From positions 1 through 25,470 of the forward strand of contig CAYJBP010000026.1 in the NCBI GenBank assembly GCA_964368605.1: 25,470 nucleotides of DNA, read 5' to 3'. The position numbers were made by a program, and so were the translations under genes. Numbering within the stretch: position 1 is the first letter of the stretch; each line of letters opens with the position of its first letter. This document shows, in pieces, positions 1-7,288 of the stretch. The notes under the pieces were generated by a model that was given only the letters and a program-made list of their open reading frames with translations, had not been told where the DNA came from and ran no database searches. The stretch comes from CAYJBP01 sp964368605. GTDB taxonomy: Bacteria > Bacillota > Dehalobacteriia > UBA4068.

Positions 1-41
1 AACTCATAGCATGTTCCGTGCACTGTCGTTTTTAGCTTCAT
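1..41 (-). CDS. 5' end of an unidentified gene cut by the window edge
   Basis: Only the first 13 codons are present, reading MKLKTTVHGTCYE. The start is supported by a GGAGAGG ribosome binding site a few bases upstream of an ATG on the minus strand. The gene lies about 60 nt downstream of an intrinsic terminator preceded by hairpins that match the eutA leader, so it is probably another ethanolamine or microcompartment gene under the same antitermination control. The fragment is too short to identify a family. It could also be a chance start. Confidence 0.4.
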   Translation of the reverse strand, partial: MKLKTTVHGTCYE

Positions 42-101
42 GTTTACCTCTCCAATCATTCATTTTGTTGACAATATGTATTTAAACAATTCATTACCTA
101 C

Positions 102-170
102 AAAAAAAACGCTCACTAAGTGTAAACTGCATTAGCAAAGCCAAGCAGTTTATAACACTTAATAAGCGTC
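102..170 (-). terminator. Intrinsic terminator downstream of eutW, inside a leader for the next minus-strand gene
   Basis: On the minus strand a long hairpin pairs 145-169 with 109-130 (blocks GCAGTTT, ACACTTA and AGCGT on one arm and their complements on the other) around a 14-nt loop. It is followed by an eight-T run (A run 102-109 on the plus strand). It can end eutVW transcription. Because a gene start lies at 41, it can also act as a conditional terminator. Its 5' arm begins with GACGCTTAT, the same letters that begin the eutA leader terminator. Confidence 0.85.
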
Positions 171-214
171 ATCGCTACTATCCGCTGCGTCTACGCAGCG
201 CCGTCTTGCGACGG
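165..214 (-). promoter_or_regulatory. Putative EutV (ANTAR) target hairpins, minus-strand copy
   Basis: Minus strand, in order: CCGTC-GCAA-GACGG hairpin (214-201), a CGCTGC/GCAGCG stem with hexaloop GTAGAC (200-183), and an AGC/GCT stem with hexaloop GATGAC (176-165) that runs into the terminator arm. ANTAR proteins bind paired hexaloop hairpins; the family rule is A at loop position 1 and G at position 4. Here both loops have G at position 4 but G at position 1. The second stem has only 3 bp as a hexaloop (4 bp if the loop is ATGA). The match to the eutA leader is the main support. Confidence 0.6.
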
Positions 215-223
215 GATGATGTG

Positions 224-1753
224 TTATTTATTTAATTGTAAGTTTAACTTGGATTTTGTACAAGCCTTTCCCTTTAAGCTAAACTCAAAAGAAACAGAAG
301 TTCCCCGGTAATCGGATACAACTTCAAGCAAGCCTTGTAATTTTTCCTCTACATAGGCGTTAACAATAGCAGCTCCGAGACTACCTTCTTTGACAGCCCC
401 AACCTGATAGCCAACCCCATTATCAGTAACTTTTACGCGGCAGATATCCCCTACGGCAGAAACATCTACTACAATTTCGCCAGAGCTTCGCTCTACAAAC
501 GCATGTTTTACTGCGTTCTGTATTAACTCGGCTACGATTAAGGATACCACAACAGAACGTTCACTGTCAAGAGAAATATTATCGCCCTTAACAAAAAACT
601 TTATCTTTTGGGCAGTCCCGGCATAACAGCTTGCGGTATTAGCACAAATTTTTTGAATCATTTCTTTAATGAGCGCTTCGTCGCCTCTTTTTTTAGATAG
701 TATTTCGTAGGTAGAAGCAATGCTTAAAATGCGATTAATACTTTCGCTAAGGCATAGCTTAGGGTCGATATTATCGCTACTATTCATTTGCAAGCGCAAA
801 AGCGAGGCTACGGTTTGTAAATTATTTTTTATGCGATGATGAATTTCCTGGTAGGTAACCAGATAATCCTTGGTATTTATACCATTACGATAGCGTGATG
901 TACAATCCCTTATACATAATAATACTTTGCCATCCGGGCAATCTTCGATAATAAGGTAGGTGCTATAATAACGCCCGTCAACACAAATTTCGGTTTCGCC
1001 GCATTTATAGGGGCAACCGGCCGGCAAACCCGTGCGCATTTCTGTCATTACCAGGTAATCGGCTAAATTTTGGGTGGCAAAACTTAGGCTATCATAATTC
1101 AAATCGGATATATCAACATGGCCCAGTTTTTTATAAATTTTCTCGGCCGAAGCATTATAATATTCTAAATAGCCATTACGATTAAAGACCAGCATGCCTT
1201 CTTTAGTCCAAGCTAAGTCCTCATCATTATGTGCAAAGGCATCCACCTGAAACAATAAATTAGCCACTGCTTCGGTGGTTTCGGTGGGCCATTGACGGCT
1301 ATTTTGATTGTATTTTTCGCGCAAGATACCACGCCCACTGGAAATTACCGCAACCGGTTTATCATCTGCTAAGATAGGCACGCATGTTTGATGCGATAAA
1401 ATGGTATTACCGGTTTGCTTATCAATACTTACAGCAACCGCACTGCTAATCCGCTCGCCCATATAGTATGATTGAAAAATTGCCGGCTCATTTTTGCGCA
1501 AAATACGCTCGCCGATATAGCTATGGGTAAATACGGTATTACTGCGCAAATGTTCGGCAATTACTATCGCTTCATCAGCTTCTGCCTCGATAATATCGAT
1601 AAACATATCGGCATCAAATGTGGCCGCCATATAAGGCAATACCTTGGCTACTTCTAGTATAGATTCAATTTCTTTATCAGTTAATTTAGCATGAGTACGG
1701 CACATCTTAGTAATTAATTCGGGATTATAATGGTAATTAAACTGCTTAGTCAT
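224..1753 (-). CDS. eutW: EutW-type sensor histidine kinase
   Basis: 509-residue cytoplasmic-looking kinase with no membrane segment seen. Residues about 20-150 resemble the N-terminal sensor domain of PdtaS/EutW-type kinases. Residues about 185-290 form a PAS-like domain carrying a Cys cluster (C247, C251, C257). The HisKA_2 box EIHHRIKNNLQ has its phospho-accepting histidine at 305/306, followed by an HATPase_c domain with DNGVGYQVG. In this family the kinase responds to ethanolamine and phosphorylates EutV. Its ATG overlaps the eutV stop by 4 nt (ATGA), showing translational coupling. Family assignment is firm. The ligand is inferred from the adjacent eut genes. Confidence 0.9.
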   Translation of the reverse strand: MTKQFNYHYNPELITKMCRTHAKLTDKEIESILEVAKVLPYMAATFDADMFIDIIEAEADEAIVIAEHLRSNTVFTHSYIGERILRKNEPAIFQSYYMGERISSAVAVSIDKQTGNTILSHQTCVPILADDKPVAVISSGRGILREKYNQNSRQWPTETTEAVANLLFQVDAFAHNDEDLAWTKEGMLVFNRNGYLEYYNASAEKIYKKLGHVDISDLNYDSLSFATQNLADYLVMTEMRTGLPAGCPYKCGETEICVDGRYYSTYLIIEDCPDGKVLLCIRDCTSRYRNGINTKDYLVTYQEIHHRIKNNLQTVASLLRLQMNSSDNIDPKLCLSESINRILSIASTYEILSKKRGDEALIKEMIQKICANTASCYAGTAQKIKFFVKGDNISLDSERSVVVSLIVAELIQNAVKHAFVERSSGEIVVDVSAVGDICRVKVTDNGVGYQVGAVKEGSLGAAIVNAYVEEKLQGLLEVVSDYRGTSVSFEFSLKGKACTKSKLNLQLNK

Positions 1754-2325
1754 GATACATCCTCTATCGCTGCTAGAATAATCGTGCTAAGCTCCTCCAT
1801 AGTGCAGTTTTTTTGCATGCTAATGGAGCGCAGCTTTTCATAGGCCTCTTTTTCCGAAAGCTGTTCACGATGCATAATCGCCCCCTTGGCACGCTCTACA
1901 ACTTTGCGCGATTCTAATTTTTTAGTGGTTTGTTGCAACTGCTTTTCAATATATTCTCTTTCTTCGGCTTTGGCCAAAGCAATTTTAATAGCAGGGATTA
2001 ACATTCTGGCATCAATGGGCTTAATCATATAGCCATCTACGCCTGCTTTGCTGGCTCGTTCTAAAATTATTTCCTCGGTATAGGCAGTTACCAGCAATAC
2101 GGCACGACAAAGCTGGTCGCGCTTAATAATTTTTGCCGCACTAATTCCATCAATAATAGGCAAATTAATATCTAAAATTGCCACATCAGGCCGATGTTTT
2201 TTGCATAAATTAATGGCATCAATGCCGTCGCCACCCTCCCCTACTACTTCAATGCCTTCTTGTTTAAGTAAGGCCAGCATATCCATCCTGGTTAAAGGCT
2301 CATCTTCTACAACAATTACGGTCAT
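1750..2325 (-). CDS. eutV: EutV-type response regulator with ANTAR RNA-binding domain
   Basis: 191 residues. Receiver domain at 1-115 with acidic pair E7/D8, phospho-acceptor D52 (AILDINLP) and a KPID motif. A short coiled linker leads to a C-terminal ANTAR domain from about 135 (VVERAKGAIM, then EKEAYEKLRSISM). ANTAR proteins bind paired hexaloop hairpins in nascent RNA and block terminator formation. Two candidate targets occur in this window, before eutA and at the left edge. Start chosen at the ATG with GAGGTGA seven bases upstream. Forms an operon with eutW. Confidence 0.95.
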   Translation of the reverse strand: MTVIVVEDEPLTRMDMLALLKQEGIEVVGEGGDGIDAINLCKKHRPDVAILDINLPIIDGISAAKIIKRDQLCRAVLLVTAYTEEIILERASKAGVDGYMIKPIDARMLIPAIKIALAKAEEREYIEKQLQQTTKKLESRKVVERAKGAIMHREQLSEKEAYEKLRSISMQKNCTMEELSTIILAAIEDVS

Positions 2326-2372
2326 ACATTCGTCACCTCTTTCTTCAGCAATATGCTAGTTATCTTTACATT

Positions 2373-2400
2373 ATTTTAACACATTTTTATGGATTTGCAA
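2373..2400 (-). promoter_or_regulatory. Predicted sigma-A promoter for eutVW
   Basis: On the minus strand, -35 TTGCAA (2400-2395), 16-nt spacer, -10 TAAAAT (2378-2373), about 48 nt before the eutV start. No operator was recognised. Kinase and regulator therefore seem to be expressed independently of the eutA operon. Confidence 0.55.
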
Positions 2401-2462
2401 AGTATCTTTTTTACAAATCTATATTTTAGGCTATTTATTTGGCCAAAAAGCATAATTATTCC

Positions 2463-2492
2463 TTGACAGGCTTAGGCTGATTGTGCTAGTAT
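2463..2492 (+). promoter_or_regulatory. Predicted promoter for the eutA operon
   Basis: -35 TTGACA (perfect consensus, 2463-2468), 18-nt spacer, -10 TAGTAT (2487-2492) preceded by TG of an extended -10. Transcription from here gives a leader of about 270 nt before eutA, which fits control by termination and antitermination in the leader. Confidence 0.6.
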
Positions 2493-2536
2493 AGTTTATA
2501 GCTTAATTTATATATTATTGGCTAAAAGTAGGTTTG

Positions 2537-2572
2537 CTTATTATGCTTCTGATGTAGGGGGCATAATTTAAG
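2537..2572 (+). other. Leader hairpin of unknown role
   Basis: Perfect 7-bp stem ATTATGC (2540-2546) with GCATAAT (2561-2567), extended by CTT/AAG across a 2-nt bulge, around a 14-nt loop. It sits in the eutA leader between promoter and ANTAR-type hairpins. No cobalamin riboswitch core was recognised around it. Confidence 0.35.
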
Positions 2573-2634
2573 TTTGCTATGCCTATAATATATTGCAAAA
2601 ATAATTTAATATTGCACACCAAATATACTATTTG

Positions 2635-2672
2635 ACGCTGCGCAGTTGCAGTGTAACGAAGCATCGACGCTT
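2635..2672 (+). promoter_or_regulatory. Putative EutV (ANTAR) dual-hairpin target before eutA
   Basis: First hairpin: 7-bp stem 2635-2641/2648-2654 (ACGCTGC with GCAGTGT, one G-U) and hexaloop GCAGTT. Second hairpin: AAGC/GCTT stem (2659-2662/2669-2672) with hexaloop ATCGAC, which has the A1 and G4 expected of ANTAR targets; the first loop has G4 but G at position 1. A 4-nt spacer separates them. The second hairpin shares GACGC and GCTT with the terminator arm, so EutV binding and termination should be mutually exclusive. Confidence 0.75.
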
Positions 2673-2740
2673 ATGAGTGCAACAGATTTCTGCGAATTTA
2701 TTCGCCGGGGTTTGTACTCATTTGCGTCTTTTTTGTTTTT
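2666..2740 (+). terminator. Conditional intrinsic terminator in the eutA leader
   Basis: Stem GACGC (2666-2670)/GCGTC (2724-2728) and ATGAGT (2673-2678)/ACTCAT (2716-2721), with a two-base mismatch between the blocks, followed by six Ts (2729-2734) and more T-rich sequence. It overlaps the 3' half of the second ANTAR-type hairpin, which is the hallmark of EutV-controlled antitermination. eutA starts 35 nt after the T run. Confidence 0.8.
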
Positions 2741-2768
2741 ATTTAGCCAGTAATGTGGAGGTTATACC

Positions 2769-4196
2769 ATGACAGAGGAAATTTTAAGTATAGGAATCGA
2801 TATTGGTACATCTACAACCCAAATGGTTTTTTCTAAAATAGTCATTAAAAATATGGCATCGGCATTTAATATTGCCCGTATCGAAATTGTTAGCAAAACC
2901 ATTATCTATCGCAGCGCTATTTATTTTACGCCATTAATCGGCGATTCGCGCATTGATATGCAAGAGGCCTTAAAAATTGTCGATCAAGAATTTGCCGCAG
3001 CCGGCATTGATAAAAAGGATGTTCGAATCGGCGCAGTTATTATTACCGGCGAAACAGCTCGCCGTGATAATGCCAATGAAGTGCTTCATGCTTTAAGCGG
3101 CTATGCCGGCGACTTTGTTGTAGCAACGGCCGGTGTGGATCTTGAAAGTATATTATCCGGAAAAGGTGCCGGTGCGGATACCTATTCTAAGGAAAATAAT
3201 ACCACTGTAGCCAATATCGATATCGGTGGCGGCACATCCAATATTGCGATCTATCATCAAGGCGACACCTTAGCGGCCAGCTGCATGGATATTGGCGGAC
3301 GCCTAATCAAGATTGATAAAGAGCGCAAGATTTATTATATCAGCAAAAAAATCCATACCATTATCGAGCAAGAAAATCTAAATATCAAATTGGGCGAGTA
3401 CGTAGACGAAGCTGCCATCCGTAAATTATGCAGCATTATGGCCGATACCCTTGCCGAATTGCTTAAACTTAAAGCCAAGGGCAAGTATTATGATTTATTT
3501 ATAACGGCCAAAGATTTACCGGAACATAGGCCTATTTCATGTATTTCTTTTTCCGGCGGTGTGGCTGATGTATATTATCATCAACAGCAGGAAACTGATT
3601 TATATAAATATGGCGATATTGGCATTATTTTGGCGCAGGAAATGCATAAATCCCAGCATTTACAAAAAGCCAATATCATCGTAGCACAAGAAACTATTCG
3701 TGCCACCGTTGTTGGCGCCGGCGCTCATACCGCCGATATTAGCGGCAGCACCATCGAATATGATGGCAGCCTTTTACCGCTTAAAAATATACCGGTTGTT
3801 AAAGTTCCTTATTATCCGCAAATGAGCGAGCAGGAATTTTCGGCCGAGATTCGCAAACGGATGGAATGGTTTAGGGTAAATGAAGAATTCCAGAATGTGG
3901 CCATTGCCTTCGACGGGATTAACAGCCCTTCGTTTAGACAAGTAGAACAATGCGCAAATGCCATTGTTAGCGCCTTAGACGGCATTATCGACAATGATCA
4001 TCCTTTAATTATTCTTGTCGAAGCGGATATGGCCAAGGCGCTTGGTTTTTCGATTCGCAGTATTTTTAAAGACAAACAACCCGTAATCTGCATCGACAGT
4101 GTTCATACTTCGGATGGCGATTATATAGATATTGGTAAACCTGTTGCCAACGGCGTGGTATTACCTGTAGTAATAAAAACTCTTATTTTTCAGTAA
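2769..4196 (+). CDS. eutA: EutA, reactivating factor for ethanolamine ammonia-lyase
   Basis: 475 residues, the usual length for EutA. The actin/Hsp70-like ATPase fold is shown by phosphate-binding IGIDIGTSTTQ at 8-18 and the second IDIGGGTSNIAIY near residue 150. EutA exchanges damaged cobalamin out of EutBC using ATP. First gene of the plus-strand operon; start chosen at the ATG behind GTGGAGG. Leader hairpins and terminator immediately upstream indicate EutV control. The C-terminal part carries the family's conserved blocks; no truncation seen. Confidence 0.95.
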   Translation: MTEEILSIGIDIGTSTTQMVFSKIVIKNMASAFNIARIEIVSKTIIYRSAIYFTPLIGDSRIDMQEALKIVDQEFAAAGIDKKDVRIGAVIITGETARRDNANEVLHALSGYAGDFVVATAGVDLESILSGKGAGADTYSKENNTTVANIDIGGGTSNIAIYHQGDTLAASCMDIGGRLIKIDKERKIYYISKKIHTIIEQENLNIKLGEYVDEAAIRKLCSIMADTLAELLKLKAKGKYYDLFITAKDLPEHRPISCISFSGGVADVYYHQQQETDLYKYGDIGIILAQEMHKSQHLQKANIIVAQETIRATVVGAGAHTADISGSTIEYDGSLLPLKNIPVVKVPYYPQMSEQEFSAEIRKRMEWFRVNEEFQNVAIAFDGINSPSFRQVEQCANAIVSALDGIIDNDHPLIILVEADMAKALGFSIRSIFKDKQPVICIDSVHTSDGDYIDIGKPVANGVVLPVVIKTLIFQ

Positions 4197-4245
4197 TTAT
4201 CATCGCAGAAAATCATAATCGGAATATAAAAGGAGTGTATTATTT

Positions 4246-5715
4246 ATGAATTTCGTACTGGACAAGGATTTACAAAGTATTCAAGAAGTACGTAACTTAA
4301 TTGCGCAGGCTAAAAAAGCCCAAAAGCAACTTGCCACCTTTTCGCAGGAGCAAATCAATACTATTTGCGCAGCCATGGCCGAGGCAGGCATGCAGCATGC
4401 TGCCCGCTTAGGCATTATGGCTCAAGAAGAAACCGGTTTCGGCCGTGCTGAAGATAAAAAAGTTAAAAATGAATTAGGCTCTATGGGCGTATGGAATGCA
4501 ATTAAAGATATGAAAACCGTCGGTATTGTTAATGAGGATAAGCAACTGCAAATAATCGAAGTTGCCGTACCGATGGGTGTTATCGCCGGGCTTGTGCCTT
4601 CTACTAATCCTACATCAACCGTTTTCTTCAAATCGATTATTTCATTAAAAAGCGGTAATAGCATTATTTTTTCGCCCCATCCCAGTGCTAAGCAATGCAT
4701 TAAAGAAGCCGCAAGGATTATGCAAGATGCAGCCGCCGCAGCAGGCTGCCCGGCCGGTGCTATTTCCGTAATGGAAACTTTAACAATTTCGGCCACCAAT
4801 GAGCTAATGAAGCATAAAGATACAGCCCTTATCCTGGCCACAGGCGGCGAAGCAATGGTTCATGCAGCCTATTCTTCCGGCCGCCCGGCTATTGGTGTTG
4901 GCCCCGGTAATGGCCCTGCCTATATCGAGCGTACTGCCGATGTAGATTTGGCGGTTAAGCGCATTCTTGATTCTAAAACCTTTGATAATGGCACCATTTG
5001 TGCCTCCGAGCAAAGTGTTATTGTTGAGGAATGCAATAAAGAAGCCGTTATCGCCTCATTTAAAAAGCGTAATGCTTATTTCCTCAATCCGGAAGAAAAG
5101 CAAGCCTTAGCAGCCATACTTATGCGTGCAAACGGCACGATGAATCCGGCCATTGTTGGTAAAAGTGCCCAAACAGTAGCCTCTTTAGCAGGTATTACTG
5201 TACCTGCTAATACCTCGGTACTTATCGGCTTCGAAACCGAAATTGGCCCTAAAGTACCCTTTTCTAAAGAAAAGCTCTGCCCGGTGCTTGCCTTCTATAC
5301 AGCCCAAGATTGGGAAAGCGCTTGCGATCTTTCGATTCGCATTTTACTGGCCGAAGGCGCAGGCCATACCCTTATTATTCATACCCAAGATCAAGCAGTT
5401 ATCCGCGAATTTGCCTTGCAAAAGCCGGTATCTCGCTTGCTTGTTAATACCCCCGGTGCTTTAGGTGGGGTTGGTGCTACAACCAATCTATTGCCTTCAT
5501 TAACCTTAGGCTGCGGCGCTATTGGCGGCTCTTCCTCTTCGGATAATGTAGGGCCGATGCATCTTATTAATATTCGCAGAACAGCTTGCGGTGTACGTGA
5601 ATATGAGGATATTATAGGCACTAATAGCAGCGCAAACACCCCTGCCCCTAAAACCAATATTGACGAAAATGCCATAGTAGAAGCCATTTTTGAGCGCCTG
5701 ATGGCAAAACTATAA
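4246..5715 (+). CDS. eutE: EutE-like CoA-acylating aldehyde dehydrogenase with C-terminal cargo peptide
   Basis: 489 residues. Oxidises acetaldehyde with CoA and NAD+ to acetyl-CoA in the microcompartment lumen. Catalytic cysteine C252 lies in NGTICASEQ, and the nucleotide-binding region has ATGGEAMVHAAYSSGRPAIG. The enzyme is followed by a low-complexity linker (SSANTPAPKTN) and an amphipathic helix ENAIVEAIFERLMAKL, typical of an encapsulation peptide. In PduP this peptide is N-terminal; here the N-terminus goes almost straight into the enzyme. Start supported by AGGAG before the ATG. Second gene of the eutA operon. A propionaldehyde-preferring PduP cannot be excluded, but eutBC in the locus point to acetaldehyde. 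Confidence 0.93.
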   Translation: MNFVLDKDLQSIQEVRNLIAQAKKAQKQLATFSQEQINTICAAMAEAGMQHAARLGIMAQEETGFGRAEDKKVKNELGSMGVWNAIKDMKTVGIVNEDKQLQIIEVAVPMGVIAGLVPSTNPTSTVFFKSIISLKSGNSIIFSPHPSAKQCIKEAARIMQDAAAAAGCPAGAISVMETLTISATNELMKHKDTALILATGGEAMVHAAYSSGRPAIGVGPGNGPAYIERTADVDLAVKRILDSKTFDNGTICASEQSVIVEECNKEAVIASFKKRNAYFLNPEEKQALAAILMRANGTMNPAIVGKSAQTVASLAGITVPANTSVLIGFETEIGPKVPFSKEKLCPVLAFYTAQDWESACDLSIRILLAEGAGHTLIIHTQDQAVIREFALQKPVSRLLVNTPGALGGVGATTNLLPSLTLGCGAIGGSSSSDNVGPMHLINIRRTACGVREYEDIIGTNSSANTPAPKTNIDENAIVEAIFERLMAKL

Positions 5716-5736
5716 ATCATATAGGGAGTAAATACC

Positions 5737-6378
5737 ATGTACATTGATGATGCCCTAATAGACAAACTTACCCAGCTGGTATCGCAAACGCTACTAAAGC
5801 CGGAAATTATGCTCGAAGCATCGGGCCGCCATTGCCATCTAACAAGAGAGGCAATTGATGCCTTATTTGGTGAGGGATATCAACTTACAAAAGTTTCCGA
5901 GCTTTCGCAACCGGGGCAATATGCCTGCAAAGAACGGGTACGCATAATTGGCCCTAAAGGCGATTTATGCAATGTTATTGTGCTAGGCCCCGAACGCCCC
6001 GAAAACCAAATCGAAGTTAGTTTTACCGATTCGGTTGTGCTTGGCCTTAGGCCACCGGTGCGCCTATCCAGCCAATTAGAGGATGCTCCGGCCATTAGCC
6101 TGGCAGGCCCCCGCGGCGAAGTTACATTATCGGAATCTATTGTTGTAGCCAAGCGCCATATTCATATGTCTGAGCAAGATGCCGCATTATACGGCCTGCA
6201 AGATGGCCAGATTCTCTCGGTGTTTATTCCGGGCATACGCTCTTTAACTTTTCATGATGTGCCCTTGCGTGTAAGCTCTAAGTTTGCCACGGCAATGCAT
6301 ATCGATTATGATGAAGCCAATGCCTGCGGTTTTCAAAAAGGCATGAAGGCGCAACTATTGCTTAATCAAGATAAATAA
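5737..6378 (+). CDS. pduL: PduL-type phosphate acyltransferase
   Basis: 213 residues. Converts acetyl-CoA and phosphate to acetyl-phosphate and CoA, recycling CoA inside the compartment. The zinc-binding histidines of the two PduL domains are visible in GRHCHLT (H32, H34) and AKRHIHMS (H141, H143). Residues 3-21 (IDDALIDKLTQLVSQTLLK) form an amphipathic helix like the N-terminal encapsulation peptide known in PduL. GGGAG precedes the ATG; the gap from the aldehyde dehydrogenase gene is 21 nt. In eut loci this enzyme is often called EutD2. Confidence 0.93.
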   Translation: MYIDDALIDKLTQLVSQTLLKPEIMLEASGRHCHLTREAIDALFGEGYQLTKVSELSQPGQYACKERVRIIGPKGDLCNVIVLGPERPENQIEVSFTDSVVLGLRPPVRLSSQLEDAPAISLAGPRGEVTLSESIVVAKRHIHMSEQDAALYGLQDGQILSVFIPGIRSLTFHDVPLRVSSKFATAMHIDYDEANACGFQKGMKAQLLLNQDK

Positions 6379-6426
6379 ATCTATAAAAATCAATGCCGCC
6401 GATAATCATTTTAGCGGCAGAAAAGA

Positions 6427-6432
6427 AGGTGG
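6427..6432 (+). promoter_or_regulatory. Ribosome binding site that sets a TTG start
   Basis: AGGTGG five bases before TTG 6438-6440. The longer frame from an ATG at 6393 would have no such site and would add 15 residues unlike the remainder. Confidence 0.55.
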
Positions 6433-6437
6433 AAATT

Positions 6438-6716
6438 TTGGATATCGAAAAATTGGTAGACGAGATAACACAAGCAGTAATGCTTAAGCTAAAAGATCAA
6501 GATATAAATTGCAATTTAGAAAGCATAAAACCCAATTGCCAAGCAGGTAGTGGGCGTCGTATCGATTTGCGGATGAAACAGTTTGTTCACAAAAACACAT
6601 TAGCCGCCTATGATTTAAAAGCAGGCGATATTGTATGCGTTTCGTCCCGAACAAAGCTAACCCCGATGACCGCTGAGCATTTAAAAGATATCGGCATAAT
6701 AATAGAAGTGAGCTAA
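6438..6716 (+). CDS. Small microcompartment-locus protein, unidentified, with cargo-peptide-like N-terminus
   Basis: About 92 residues if read from TTG 6438, which has AGGTGG at the right distance; an ATG at 6393 in the same frame gives 107 residues but poor context. Residues 2-17 (DIEKLVDEITQAVMLK) form an amphipathic helix resembling encapsulation peptides. After a polar, variable linker comes a compact conserved-looking region ending in KAGDIVCVSSRTKLTPMTAEH, similar to the 'G-x-x-[VI]-T-P-x-A' segment near the start of EutT-type proteins. I do not recognise a named family. The position between pduL and a pduT-like gene suggests a lumenal accessory or scaffold protein. A role as cobalamin-related adaptor is only a guess from that motif. 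Confidence 0.65.
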   Translation: MDIEKLVDEITQAVMLKLKDQDINCNLESIKPNCQAGSGRRIDLRMKQFVHKNTLAAYDLKAGDIVCVSSRTKLTPMTAEHLKDIGIIIEVS

Positions 6717-6721
6717 TTGCA

Positions 6722-7288
6722 ATGAATAATGCACTTTATATTACAGAATATCGCACCTTAGCAGCCGGTATTGCGGTGCTTGATAGCATGTGCAAACATA
6801 GCCAAATTTCGATATTACATAGCGCACCTATTTGCATTGGCAAATATCTTATTTGCATAGGCGGCGATATTGCCGATGTACAGCAAGCCCGGCAAGTAGC
6901 CGGCCAAGAAAATGCAGAAAAATGCGCTTCAGAGTATCTGCTTAGCAATGCTCATCCGGCCGTGCTCAATTATTTTAGCAATCGCTCTAAGCCCCCTTAT
7001 ATTGAGCATGACTGCATTGGCGTATTCGAAACTAAAGGCGCTGCGGCAGGCTTTCAAAGCTTAGATGCTGCCTTAAAAAGTGCTAATGTATCGCTTTTGC
7101 GTATTTGGCTTGGCCAATTATTAGGCGGCAAATATTGTTTTATTATAGCAGGCAGCACAAGTGATATTAAAAATGCTCTTGCCGCCAGTACCAATGCTAT
7201 CGATCCTAAAGAATATGTTGATAGCAAAATTATTGCCCGACCAACAACAAGTATTATCCAATTATTAACCGGAGGAGGAGCAAGCTAA
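6722..7288 (+). CDS. pduT: PduT-like tandem-BMC shell protein (first copy)
   Basis: 188 residues with two BMC folds: residues about 3-90 and 98-180 (IGVFETKGAAAGFQSLDAALK). Such proteins form pseudohexameric trimers. PduT binds a [4Fe-4S] cluster at the trimer pore through Cys38; here C38 is present at the same number in APICIGKYL. That suggests electron transfer through the shell. It overlaps the next gene, pduS-like, by 1 nt (TAATG). The ribosome binding site is weak, suggesting coupling to the gene before it, 5 nt upstream. Confidence 0.88.
   Translation: MNNALYITEYRTLAAGIAVLDSMCKHSQISILHSAPICIGKYLICIGGDIADVQQARQVAGQENAEKCASEYLLSNAHPAVLNYFSNRSKPPYIEHDCIGVFETKGAAAGFQSLDAALKSANVSLLRIWLGQLLGGKYCFIIAGSTSDIKNALAASTNAIDPKEYVDSKIIARPTTSIIQLLTGGGAS

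Noticed and set aside
2499..2634. Cobalamin riboswitch in the eutA leader
   Set aside because: I looked for a B12-box-like core because eut genes need cobalamin; only a simple hairpin is visible and no conserved core was recognised.
6393..6437. ATG at 6393 as start of the small microcompartment-locus protein
   Set aside because: It lacks a ribosome binding site; AGGTGG lies at the proper distance from TTG 6438, where the amphipathic helix begins.
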